The notes: generated from the letters alone by a model not told the origin. 21,796 bases of DNA from UMGS1307 sp964523005 (GCA_964523005.1 CAZFZL010000014.1:1-21796), one strand, 5' to 3'; shown: positions 14,791 to 21,796, numbered from the stretch's first letter. Numbers and translations: made by a program.

Positions 14791-16470
14791 ATGAGAGAAT
14801 ATCTGACGTTCGAAAAGTCAAACTGTAAGAACTGTTATAAATGCATACGCCACTGTCCGGTGAAGTCAATACGCTTCACGGGCAGTCAGGCTAATATAAT
14901 CGCCGATGAGTGTATTCTCTGCGGCACATGCTACGTTGTCTGTCCGCAGAACGCAAAGAAGATATTCGACGAAACAGAGATTGCCGGCGTACTGCTCCAG
15001 AGCACAACGCCGGTGATAGCGAGTGTCGCGCCTTCGTTTGCGGCTTATTTCGGCGGTATCGGCATTGATTCACTGCGTGCTGCGCTGAAAAAGCTCGGAT
15101 TTTTCGATGCGGAGGAAACAGCGCTCGGCGCGACTGTCGTGAAGCGTGAATACGAAAGGCTGGCAATAGAAGGCTCGCAGGATATTTTCATAACCTCCTG
15201 CTGCCATACGGTCAATCTGCTCGTCGAAAAGTATTATCCGGCGCTCACCGGCTTCCTCGCGCCTGTTGCGACGCCGATGAAGGCTCATTGCGACGATATA
15301 AAACGCAGATATCCCGACGCTAAAACCGTGTTTATCGGGCCGTGTCTGTCGAAAAAAGACGAAGCGGACAAGGACAGCATCGACGCCGCAATAACCTTTG
15401 ACGAGCTGTCGTCCATGTTCGATAAGGCAAGCATCACACCTGAAAATACGCCCGATTCCTCAGAGAAAAGTCTCGCAAGGCTTTTCCCCACAAACGGCGG
15501 AATACTTGCAACACTCAGAGAAAAGAACCCCGATTATACTTATATCAGCGTTGACGGCATCGAAAAATGCCGTGCGGTGCTTGACGATATCTCAGCCGGC
15601 AATATCCATAAATGCTTCATCGAGATGTCCGCGTGTGAAGACAGCTGTATCGGCGGACCCGTGATGAAAAAAGAAAGAAATACGCCTCTGAAGAATTATC
15701 AGACGGTTCATTCATATGCCGGAAAAGAGGATTTCCCGATCGCGCAGCCTGACTTCGTCACTGTCTGTGCATCGTATATCCCGATGCCTCCGGAGAAAAA
15801 GCAGCCGTCGGAAACGGAAATAAACGAGATACTGCGCAAAATGGGTAAATTTAAGCCTGAGGACGAGCTCAACTGCGGCACGTGCGGTTACAATACCTGC
15901 CGCGAGAAGGCAGCCGCAATATACAGCGGCAAGGCGGAAATAAGCATGTGCCTGCCGTATCTGATGGAAAAGTCGGAGCGCTTCTCGAATAACATCCTCG
16001 ACAACACTCCGAACGGTATACTCGTCATAAACGAATATTATGAAATACAGCAGCTCAACAGCGCCGCGCTGAAAATGCTCAACATCAACACGCGCTCCGA
16101 CGTCGTCGGCGGTCCGCTCGTAAGGCTCATGGATCCGTCGGATTTTGTCGATGCGCTGGAAAAAGGGAAGAAGATCGTCAATAAACGCGCGTACTATTCC
16201 GAATTCGCAAAGTATCTTGAGCTGACAATCGTGAACGATAGGATATCAAAAAACCTCATAGCGATATTCCGCGATGTGACTGATGAAGAAAACGAAAGAA
16301 ACAGCCGCAGGGAATTCAGCCGCCAGACGGTAAAAACAGCTGACGAGGTCGTCGACAGACAGATGCGCATAGTACAGGAAATCGCCTCTCTGCTCGGCGA
16401 AACGGCTGCCGAGACGAAGATCGCGCTCAGTCAGCTCAAGGAGTCGATAAACGATGAGAAAGACAAATGA
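14791..16470 (+). CDS. hydS: HydS-type [FeFe]-hydrogenase-like sensor with PAS domain
   Basis: 559 aa cytoplasmic, multi-cofactor protein. Residues 12-22 and 41-51 are two CxxCxxCxxxCP [4Fe-4S] motifs. Residues about 70-330 are the hydrogenase H-cluster domain: L1 TSCCH (C137, C138), L2 GPCLSKKDE (C185), L3 EMSACEDSCIGGP (C282, C286), so the four H-cluster cysteines are present but flanking residues differ from catalytic enzymes (TSCCPxW, ExMACxxGCxxGG). Residues 362-387 form CX2CX4CX16C, a further [4Fe-4S] domain. A PAS domain follows (about 396-495), then a coiled coil (about 497-559). This is the architecture of putative sensory group C hydrogenases (HydS). It overlaps the phosphatase gene by 17 nt, its probable output partner. 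H2 sensing is inference. Confidence 0.92.
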   Translation: MREYLTFEKSNCKNCYKCIRHCPVKSIRFTGSQANIIADECILCGTCYVVCPQNAKKIFDETEIAGVLLQSTTPVIASVAPSFAAYFGGIGIDSLRAALKKLGFFDAEETALGATVVKREYERLAIEGSQDIFITSCCHTVNLLVEKYYPALTGFLAPVATPMKAHCDDIKRRYPDAKTVFIGPCLSKKDEADKDSIDAAITFDELSSMFDKASITPENTPDSSEKSLARLFPTNGGILATLREKNPDYTYISVDGIEKCRAVLDDISAGNIHKCFIEMSACEDSCIGGPVMKKERNTPLKNYQTVHSYAGKEDFPIAQPDFVTVCASYIPMPPEKKQPSETEINEILRKMGKFKPEDELNCGTCGYNTCREKAAAIYSGKAEISMCLPYLMEKSERFSNNILDNTPNGILVINEYYEIQQLNSAALKMLNINTRSDVVGGPLVRLMDPSDFVDALEKGKKIVNKRAYYSEFAKYLELTIVNDRISKNLIAIFRDVTDEENERNSRREFSRQTVKTADEVVDRQMRIVQEIASLLGETAAETKIALSQLKESINDEKDK

Positions 16471-17635
16471 TCTGTGTACTGATGTCGGCTTTCTGAGCCT
16501 GAACCACCGGGGAGAGCAGTTGTGCGGTGATCACGTCGAGACGGCAGGAACGCAGGACGGTACGGGTGAGATAATCGTATTGGCGGACGGGCTTGGCAGC
16601 GGAGTGAAGGCAAATATCCTGTCGATCCTAACGGCGAAGATCATTTCAACCATGCTCGCCTCCGGAATGAAGCTTGAAGACACGGTAAAGACCGTCGTCG
16701 CAACGCTTCCCGTCTGCAAGGTTCGCGGTGTCGCGTATTCGACCTTCACCGTCATACGTATAATAAACAACGAGCGCGCCGAGATCATACAGTATGATAA
16801 TCCGCGAACGATAATGCTGCGCGACGGCGAAAACGTCGAGCTGCCGTTCACGCAGCTGAGTATATACGGGAAAAAGCTCATAATGTCCGAGACGACTTTG
16901 CAGGAAAACGACGTTTTCATCGCAATGTCGGATGGCGTGGAGCACGCCGGCGTCGGATTGAGCTACAACTTCGGATGGAAGCGCAGCGATATAATCGATT
17001 ACATGACGACGTTTTATCACGTCGGCTTCACGGCTAAAACGCTTGCGACGATACTTATTGAAGAGACAAATCGCCTCTACGAAGGGCAGCCGGGCGACGA
17101 CGCGACGGTGTGTATCGTGCGCGTGAGAAAGCGCGAGCCGGTCAATATTGTCATAGGCCCGCCGGCGAACCCGGACAGCAGGCGAATGATGTCGCTGTTC
17201 TTCTCGAAAGAAGGCAAGCACATCGTTTGCGGCGGTACGACCTCAAAGCTTGCTGCCGCGTATCTTCACAGCGAGCTGCGCCCGAAGCTTCAGTTTGACG
17301 ACCCCGATATACCTCCGACCGCCGAGCTTCGCGGCTGCGATCTCGTGACAGAGGGCGTTATAACGATAAACAGGGTGCTCGAATACGCTAAGGATTACCT
17401 TGCCGACAATAAATCCTTCGAGCGATGGTGCTATAAAAAGGACGGAGCGTCGCTCATAGCGCGGATGCTTTTTGAGGATGCCACGGATATAAGCTTCTAT
17501 GTCGGTAAAGCCGTAAACCCTGCTCATCAGAATATTGATCTGCCGATAAACTTCACCATAAAGATGCAGCTTGTCAAAGAGCTGTCATCATGCCTTGAAA
17601 AAATGGGCAAAAGGATAAACGTCAGTTATTTTTGA
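16454..17635 (+). CDS. SpoIIE/PP2C-type serine phosphatase with novel C-terminal domain
   Basis: 393 aa. Residues about 8-225 form a PPM/SpoIIE-like phosphatase: GDH (D26), ADGLGSG (D45), MSDG (D160) and GDDATV (D215, D216) supply the metal-binding aspartates. It is soluble, with no membrane segment, so it is not sporulation SpoIIE itself. Residues about 226-393 form a further domain I cannot name; it has IVCGGTTSKLAAAYL (near 258-272), a strand-helix pattern and a charged C-terminal helix. Genes like this regularly accompany hydS in Clostridia; the product probably dephosphorylates a Ser/Thr-phosphorylated regulator or STAS-type antagonist when the sensor signals. No kinase or target is in the window. 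The start overlaps hydS by 17 nt, suggesting translational coupling. Confidence 0.9.
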   Translation: MRKTNDLCTDVGFLSLNHRGEQLCGDHVETAGTQDGTGEIIVLADGLGSGVKANILSILTAKIISTMLASGMKLEDTVKTVVATLPVCKVRGVAYSTFTVIRIINNERAEIIQYDNPRTIMLRDGENVELPFTQLSIYGKKLIMSETTLQENDVFIAMSDGVEHAGVGLSYNFGWKRSDIIDYMTTFYHVGFTAKTLATILIEETNRLYEGQPGDDATVCIVRVRKREPVNIVIGPPANPDSRRMMSLFFSKEGKHIVCGGTTSKLAAAYLHSELRPKLQFDDPDIPPTAELRGCDLVTEGVITINRVLEYAKDYLADNKSFERWCYKKDGASLIARMLFEDATDISFYVGKAVNPAHQNIDLPINFTIKMQLVKELSSCLEKMGKRINVSYF

Positions 17636-17669
17636 TGCTGCGTTTACTGGATTGAAAGGATGATATGCA

Positions 17670-19100
17670 ATGCGCAAATTTGATACGAAAGTACAGCATT
17701 TGAAATACAAGATTCTCAGGTCGGTCGCCAGATACGCGTGGGAAGGCAGCCTGACGGAGCATATGACGGACATTCCGCGTGAGATAATACCGGGAAAGGT
17801 ACCGACGATGCGCTGCTGCGTTTATAAGGAGAGGGAAATACTCTCCGAGCGCGTAAAGCTTGCCGTCGGCGGTGACAGCGCGAACCCGAACGTGATCGAG
17901 GTCATCGACATAGCGTGCGACGACTGCCCGGCAGGCGGATACGAGGTCACCGATTCGTGCCGCGGCTGCCTTGCACATCGATGCGAGGACGTTTGTCCGC
18001 GCGGCGCGATAACCTTCGACGACCATCAACACGCGCATATCGATAAAACCAAATGCGTCAACTGCGGTAAATGCGCGCAGGTGTGCCCGTACACTGCGAT
18101 AGCCAACAGAAAACGCCCGTGCGAAAATTCATGCAAGATCAAGGCGATCTCCATGGCGCAGGACGGCAGCGCACAGATAGACAACGCTAAATGTGTGTCG
18201 TGCGGCGCGTGCGTGTATCAGTGCCCGTTCGGCGCGATCTCCGACAAATCCTTCATCCTTGAAGTCATAGATATAATCAAAAAAAGCGAAAACAACACGG
18301 CTTACAAGGTCTATGCCGTCGTCGCGCCGAGTATTTCCAGCCAGTTCGTCTATGCAAAACTCGGTCAGGTCATCACGGCGATAAAGAAGCTCGGCTTCCA
18401 TAACGTCATAGAAGCCGCGCTCGGCGCAGATATGGTCGCGTATTCGGAATGCGCGGAGCTTGCCGAAAAAGGCTTCCTGACAAGCTCGTGCTGCCCGGCG
18501 TTCGTCAGCTTCATCGAAAAACAGTTCCCGACAATGAAGGATAATATATCGCATAACCTTTCGCCCATGGGCGCGATAGCAAGGTACATCAAACAGACCG
18601 ATCCCACAGCGAAGGTCGTGTTCATCGGTCCGTGTACTGCCAAAAAAGGCGAGGCGCGCAGGGAAGAGGTGCGCAAATATATCGACAGCGTGATCACCTT
18701 TGAGGAGCTTCAGGCGCTGTTCGACAGCAGAGACTTCGATATAATGTCTCTCGGCGAGGACGTGCTCGACAACGCATCCTATTTCGGACGCATCTTCGCA
18801 AGAAGCAAAGGACTTTCCGACGCGGTTGCGCAGGCGCTCAAGGAAAGAAATATCGAATTCGATCTGAATCCCGTCGTATGCAGCGGTCTCGACGAATGCC
18901 GCATGGCGCTGCTCAAAGCGTCGAAGGGCAGGGCTGACGGAAACTTCATCGAAGGTATGGCGTGCGTCGGCGGCTGTATCAACGGCGCAGGCTGCCTTAC
19001 ACACGGCGATAAAAATAAAGACGACGTGGATAAATACGGCAGGGAAGCGCTCGAAAAGAGCATAAGCGACGCGCTCTCAGTCATTCTTCCGGTGGAATAG
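17670..19100 (+). CDS. [FeFe] hydrogenase, group-B-like, ferredoxin-type
   Basis: 476 aa, probably a soluble catalytic hydrogenase that makes H2 from reduced ferredoxin or runs in reverse. The N-terminal half is rich in Fe-S ligands: C97/C100/C105/C109, C129/C132/C135/C139 (followed by Pro), C151/C155, and C175/C178/C181/C185 (followed by Pro), plus C83/C86. The H-cluster domain (about 210-450) has L1 TSSCCPAF (C274, C275), L2 IGPCTAKKGE (C322) and L3 EGMACVGGCINGAG (C432, C436), all four ligand cysteines present. It lacks the N-terminal [2Fe-2S] domain and partner subunits of bifurcating HydABC enzymes. AAAGGA is 9 nt before the ATG. It is the last operon gene, 34 nt after the phosphatase; the maturases HydE, HydF and HydG are not in the window. 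Confidence 0.92.
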   Translation: MRKFDTKVQHLKYKILRSVARYAWEGSLTEHMTDIPREIIPGKVPTMRCCVYKEREILSERVKLAVGGDSANPNVIEVIDIACDDCPAGGYEVTDSCRGCLAHRCEDVCPRGAITFDDHQHAHIDKTKCVNCGKCAQVCPYTAIANRKRPCENSCKIKAISMAQDGSAQIDNAKCVSCGACVYQCPFGAISDKSFILEVIDIIKKSENNTAYKVYAVVAPSISSQFVYAKLGQVITAIKKLGFHNVIEAALGADMVAYSECAELAEKGFLTSSCCPAFVSFIEKQFPTMKDNISHNLSPMGAIARYIKQTDPTAKVVFIGPCTAKKGEARREEVRKYIDSVITFEELQALFDSRDFDIMSLGEDVLDNASYFGRIFARSKGLSDAVAQALKERNIEFDLNPVVCSGLDECRMALLKASKGRADGNFIEGMACVGGCINGAGCLTHGDKNKDDVDKYGREALEKSISDALSVILPVE

Positions 19101-19109
19101 TATAGAAGC

Positions 19110-19157
19110 AAAAAAACGGCAATGGGCGGTGTAAAACCGATCATTGCCGATATTTTA
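19110..19157. terminator. Bidirectional terminator after the hydrogenase operon
   Basis: Outer stem CGGCAATG (19117-19124) / CATTGCCG (19142-19149) encloses a small inner stem CGGT/ACCG. On the plus strand it is followed by ATATTTTAT; on the minus strand the seven A residues at 19110-19116 become a T7 run, giving the stronger terminator in that direction. It can end both the hydrogenase operon and leftward transcripts from the GGDEF gene. Confidence 0.8.
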
Positions 19158-19205
19158 TCAAAAATTTGCATTCATAAAAAGAAGAGACGACACAAAATAT
19201 TGTCA

Positions 19206-19233
19206 GAGCAAAAAAGCTCACGGCGATAAGCCG
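19206..19233 (+). promoter_or_regulatory. Two adjacent hairpins in the leader of the small ORF
   Basis: GAGC-A6-GCTC (19206-19219) and CGGC-GATAA-GCCG (19221-19233) are separated by one A, and AAGGAG (19244-19249) follows 10 nt later. No known riboswitch class is recognised. The surrounding 19158-19257 is A-rich with no convincing sigma-A promoter. Confidence 0.3.
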
Positions 19234-19257
19234 ATCAAGCAAGAAGGAGATAATGAA

Positions 19258-19353
19258 ATGGCTAAGTCACTTATTCCCGAAGCAAGAGACGCTATGGATA
19301 TATCCGGCGAATGGTTATGCGCCAAAGGAACAATTGTATTATCGGCAAGCTGA
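19258..19353 (+). CDS. 31-codon ORF with SASP-like N-terminus, possibly truncated
   Basis: Reads MAKSLIPEARDAMD and then 17 unrelated residues before TGA. The start has a textbook ribosome site, AAGGAG, 8 nt upstream; a second ATG at 19253 in another frame is too close to it (3 nt). The first 14 residues resemble clostridial alpha/beta-type small acid-soluble spore proteins, which begin like MSKSLVPEAKNGLSKF and run to about 60-70 aa, but the DNA-binding core and the GGxMV region are missing. It may be a spore-protein gene cut off by a rearrangement at the GGDEF side, or a true micro-protein. Whether it is expressed cannot be told from the sequence. Confidence 0.4.
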   Translation: MAKSLIPEARDAMDISGEWLCAKGTIVLSAS

Positions 19354-19369
19354 ATTCGTAACCGCTGCC

Positions 19370-20527
19370 TTATCGCTCTTTCTTCATCTTTTTCTTTTCA
19401 ATATACAGATTATCATCAGCCTCTTTGATGAGCTCAATGATGCTCTTTTGGCTTTGTGCGGAGTATTCGCCGATGCCGATACTGAGCGTGAGGTTGTAGA
19501 GTCTGTCTGATGTGTCATTCTGCCTTGCCAATTCAGCATGAATATCCTGTTGTATTTTCAATGCATCCGAATATGTTTCTCCGCGAGCTACAATGGCAAA
19601 CTCATCTCCGCCGTATCTTGCAGCAAAAGCTTTATAACGTCCGGCAACATCTTTTAATATCTTCGCAATACATATCAAGGCATCATCGCCCTCTGCATGA
19701 CCGAATTTGTCGTTGATCATCTTGAATGAATTGATGTCCCCCAGAAGAAGATATACCTTTTCGTTATCTGAGAGATTTGAAAGCGACGAGCTCATATAGT
19801 AATCAAACCGGCGTCGGTTGTTCAGACCTGTTAATTCATCAATAGAAACCTGATAGCTTTGCAGATTGATGTACACCATAGTCAGCGACAGCGCTGTGAC
19901 AGGCCATGTAAACGGATACAAAGGAAACAGCAGCTCCAATAATCCACCTGAAAGGTTCAAAACAAAATAAATGAGCAGCGTCAGCAACTCCTGCCGAACG
20001 TATTTCTGCCGTTCTGTTTGTATACGCTTCAACACCTTGATTGTGGAAAAAAGCAGATAGCCTAAGCCGACAATGAGCTGGAAGAAAAACAATTTCCCGC
20101 CGTGATAGACATTTGAAGCATCTACATAAAACACGACTTTTGTCCAAATAGAGCTGACGGAAGCTACTGCAAGCAGTATCAGAGGCGACAATTCCAGTAT
20201 TTTAGTTATTTTGTGCTTGTCGGTTTTTTCTATTCTTATGCATACATAGTAAAACCAAAGATATGCGACCATTCCGCAGTTGAAAATGTACAATATATTA
20301 GCGGCTATATTTATATACCGGAGGGCAGGTATGCCCGGTATTTCATCCACCAGCCAACATACAATATCCAACCCCAGCTCTGCAATGATCGCTATACATA
20401 AATTACAAAAAGCAAGGTTTTTTGCCTGATGACCATAGTCCGCTACGTTACGAAGCAAAACAAAGCACATGAGAATTATTACAAAGCCATCTATCAGGCA
20501 TCGCATTAAAACTATCGGCTCAAACAA
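19370..20527 (-). CDS. Membrane-bound GGDEF diguanylate cyclase
   Basis: About 385 aa. Six to seven hydrophobic helices fill the first ~225 residues, then a GGDEF domain begins at DELTGLNNRRR. Metal and substrate residues are present: DINSFKMINDKFGHAEGDD and an intact RYGGDEF, so it should make cyclic di-GMP from GTP at the inner membrane face. The product-inhibition I-site RxxD is not conserved (RYKA in its place). The frame opens at an ATG at 20545 without a ribosome site; inside it, GGAGG (20541-20537) lies 9 nt before a TTG at 20527, which I take as the start. The gene is clearly more A/T-rich than the housekeeping genes and lies downstream of the lipoprotein gene on the same strand, perhaps cotranscribed. 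Confidence 0.88.
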   Translation of the reverse strand: MFEPIVLMRCLIDGFVIILMCFVLLRNVADYGHQAKNLAFCNLCIAIIAELGLDIVCWLVDEIPGIPALRYINIAANILYIFNCGMVAYLWFYYVCIRIEKTDKHKITKILELSPLILLAVASVSSIWTKVVFYVDASNVYHGGKLFFFQLIVGLGYLLFSTIKVLKRIQTERQKYVRQELLTLLIYFVLNLSGGLLELLFPLYPFTWPVTALSLTMVYINLQSYQVSIDELTGLNNRRRFDYYMSSSLSNLSDNEKVYLLLGDINSFKMINDKFGHAEGDDALICIAKILKDVAGRYKAFAARYGGDEFAIVARGETYSDALKIQQDIHAELARQNDTSDRLYNLTLSIGIGEYSAQSQKSIIELIKEADDNLYIEKKKMKKER

Positions 20528-20587
20528 GATACATGACCTCCGCATCTTAAGTTTCTATAATGTGCGTAATCGGATGTCCGTATGTGC

Positions 20588-21568
20588 TTATTTCTCCGAA
20601 TATGCCGCGATCCGCTTCGTCACATTCTCCTGCAAATTCCGATAAAAGAACTGATAATCGTACAGGTGATATTCGCCGGCGGAGAACACATCGAGCACGG
20701 GCGGATAATCCTCGGCTGTAACATCGGGAACCTTCAATGTGCCGCGGGTTTCATCGATGTACGCGCCGGTCAGGTTGGCGACCTCTTTTTTTATCTCGCC
20801 CGCGTAGTTCGTGAAGCACGCACCGAGATTCAGCGAAGCATCCGCTGTGGTCGAATCAGTCTTCCAGTTCAGAGGATTGATCGACAGCGTCTTTTTGCCG
20901 GCAGGAACGATAAATGAGGACTGCGTATCAGGCGATTCGGCTTCAAAGGTAATAATACACCCTGTGTCGGTCTCACCGGCAGCCATCTTTATCCACGGCT
21001 TGTCAGCAATTTCGTCCGCGGTGACACACCAGCCGATCAGGTACGCGGCGACAAGCTTGTCCGAATATTTCGACTCGTCAAACAAGTCCTCCATCAGCAT
21101 AAGACCAAGCTGTGAGCCTTGTGAAAAGCCCGCAAGCACAAACGGCCGCTCGTTGTTGTAATTCTGCATGTAGTAAATGAACGCTGCCTTGACGTCCTGA
21201 TAGGCGATGTTAAGGTAAGCGTAGGAATTATCAACCGAATATGCGGACAGCGTTATCTGCCGGTAATACGGCGCGAAAACGTTGCATTCCCGGTCGTAGA
21301 TGCCAAGCTCCATGTTCAGTGCGCCGACAAAGGATGCCTTTTTGTCCTCGTCGGTTAAACTCATGTTGAAGCGATCCTCCGCTCCGAGATCAACTGTCGG
21401 GCAGATTATGAACAGATCGACATCCTTCGGCGTTTCAGATGCGCAAATAGCCCAGTTGTCAGCCGATGAATATTGGACATCCGACGTCTGAGCGCAGGCG
21501 ACCAGAAAGATAAAGCAGAATGACAGTATGAGAATTTCCGCGACAAAAGCTTTTGTAATGTGTCTCAT
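20588..21568 (-). CDS. DUF3089-type lipoprotein, alpha/beta-hydrolase-like
   Basis: About 326 aa. Signal peptide with hydrophobic core and lipobox LVAC (Cys25), so it should be an outside-facing lipid-anchored protein. The mature part follows the DUF3089 pattern: DLFIICPTVDL near the N-terminus, a nucleophile elbow AGFSQGS (Ser149), and a C-terminal YHLYDYQFF-xx-NLQENV that contains the likely catalytic His. Family members are presumed lipases or esterases; the substrate is unknown. The frame extends to an ATG at 21601, but GAGGAG (21583-21578) lies 9 nt before the ATG at 21568 and the signal peptide begins there, so I use that start. Its stop lies 60 nt before the TTG start of the GGDEF gene, with no terminator between. 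No strong promoter was found in 21569-21700. Confidence 0.83.
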   Translation of the reverse strand: MRHITKAFVAEILILSFCFIFLVACAQTSDVQYSSADNWAICASETPKDVDLFIICPTVDLGAEDRFNMSLTDEDKKASFVGALNMELGIYDRECNVFAPYYRQITLSAYSVDNSYAYLNIAYQDVKAAFIYYMQNYNNERPFVLAGFSQGSQLGLMLMEDLFDESKYSDKLVAAYLIGWCVTADEIADKPWIKMAAGETDTGCIITFEAESPDTQSSFIVPAGKKTLSINPLNWKTDSTTADASLNLGACFTNYAGEIKKEVANLTGAYIDETRGTLKVPDVTAEDYPPVLDVFSAGEYHLYDYQFFYRNLQENVTKRIAAYSEK

Positions 21569-21700
21569 TTTGGCACGCTCCTCAAATAATAATTTGTTCA
21601 TTAAATTATTGAATGTTTAGAAACCGGATTTATTATGTTACAGCGTTTTTTCTTAAAAGACATCAATTAATAACTGCGTGCGGACTGTAATTGTTATACT

Positions 21701-21796
21701 CTAAGATTTTCTCCACACCATTTTGTCAATCACACCGGTGTACGACTGGATGATTTTGACCACCTTAGTGCTGACGTTTTCGTTTGTGTAGTCCGG
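21701..21796 (-). CDS. C-terminal 31 codons of an unrecognised gene (continues past window)
   Basis: Read on the minus strand from the window edge, one frame is open to a TAG at 21703-21701. It gives 31 residues: PDYTNENVSTKVVKII near the edge, then QSYTGVIDKMVWRKS at the end. The amphipathic pattern and codon use look like real protein, but I cannot assign a family from so little. The stretch between its stop and the lipoprotein start (21569-21700) is A/T-rich, with no clear terminator. Confidence 0.5.
   Translation of the reverse strand, partial: PDYTNENVSTKVVKIIQSYTGVIDKMVWRKS

Noticed and set aside
14791..16470. Calling the hydS product the catalytic hydrogenase subunit or a sensor histidine kinase
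   Set aside because: The H-cluster flanking motifs differ from catalytic enzymes, and there is a PAS and coiled coil but no HisKA or HATPase domain.
16454..17635. Calling the phosphatase sporulation protein SpoIIE
   Set aside because: It lacks the membrane helices and the length (about 800 aa) of SpoIIE, and is embedded in a hydrogenase operon.
18129..19004. A 291-codon open frame on the minus strand
   Set aside because: It is the mirror of the hydrogenase gene, whose cysteine motifs and codon pattern are unmistakable; long antisense frames arise from the G/C-rich third positions here. The same applies to long antisense frames within polA, the radical SAM gene, rsmI and the phosphatase.
19158..19257. 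A cyclic di-GMP or other known riboswitch before the micro-ORF, next to a cyclase gene
   Set aside because: The conserved core sequences of GEMM-I, GEMM-II, TPP, fluoride, guanidine and preQ1 classes that I can recall are not present; only two short hairpins are visible.
19253..19510. An 85-codon plus-strand frame starting MKWLSHLFPK
   Set aside because: Its ATG is only 3 nt from the AAGGAG, and over half of it lies antisense to the C-terminal coding part of the GGDEF gene. One short stretch (LYYRQAEFV) faintly recalls an SASP segment, too weak to claim a frameshifted gene.

Overview
The window looks like chromosome from a fermentative anaerobe of the class Clostridia, most like the Oscillospiraceae/Ruminococcaceae. 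The grounds are Firmicutes-type housekeeping genes (PolA with a decayed proofreading domain, TrmK, RqcH), clean sigma-A promoters (TTGACA-N17-TATAAT type), strong AGGAGG-like ribosome sites, two [FeFe]-hydrogenase-type proteins, and a small ORF that begins like a clostridial small acid-soluble spore protein. Taxonomy is inference.

Layout. (1) 1-440: the C-terminal end of a PutP sodium/proline symporter, followed by a terminator. (2) 593-11463: a tightly packed plus-strand series that may be one transcription unit driven by the polA promoter: polA, a B12-binding-type radical SAM protein, rsmI, apgM, a thioredoxin-reductase-like flavoprotein, trmK, rqcH, a HAD hydrolase and a YdcF-like membrane protein. 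Neighbouring genes overlap or lie within 48 nt of each other, and no internal terminator is visible. The theme is growth housekeeping: DNA repair, rRNA and tRNA methylation, ribosome rescue, glycolysis and thiol redox. (3) 11495-11668: a tRNA-Thr(CGT) with a perfect-consensus promoter and its own terminator. (4) 11792-14037: a monocistronic lipoprotein phosphoesterase with FnIII-like and jelly-roll-like tail regions.

(5) 14036-19157 is the most interesting part: a self-contained five-gene hydrogen module. It encodes a stand-alone NuoE-like [2Fe-2S] thioredoxin-fold protein, a FlK-like hotdog thioesterase, a HydS-type hydrogenase-like sensor ([4Fe-4S] clusters, H-cluster domain, extra FeS domain, PAS, coiled coil), a SpoIIE/PP2C-type phosphatase with an unassigned C-terminal domain, and a group-B-like catalytic [FeFe] hydrogenase. 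The module has its own extended -10 promoter, a Rex-like inverted repeat just upstream of it, and a bidirectional terminator at the end. I infer that the sensor reports H2 or redox state to the phosphatase, which in turn controls an unseen target.

(6) 19158-19369: a hairpin-bearing leader and a 31-codon ORF with an SASP-like N-terminus. (7) 19370-21796, minus strand: a more AT-rich membrane-bound GGDEF diguanylate cyclase preceded by a DUF3089-type lipoprotein hydrolase, then the last 31 codons of an unrecognised gene at the right edge. No IS element, integrase, CRISPR array or rRNA was seen.
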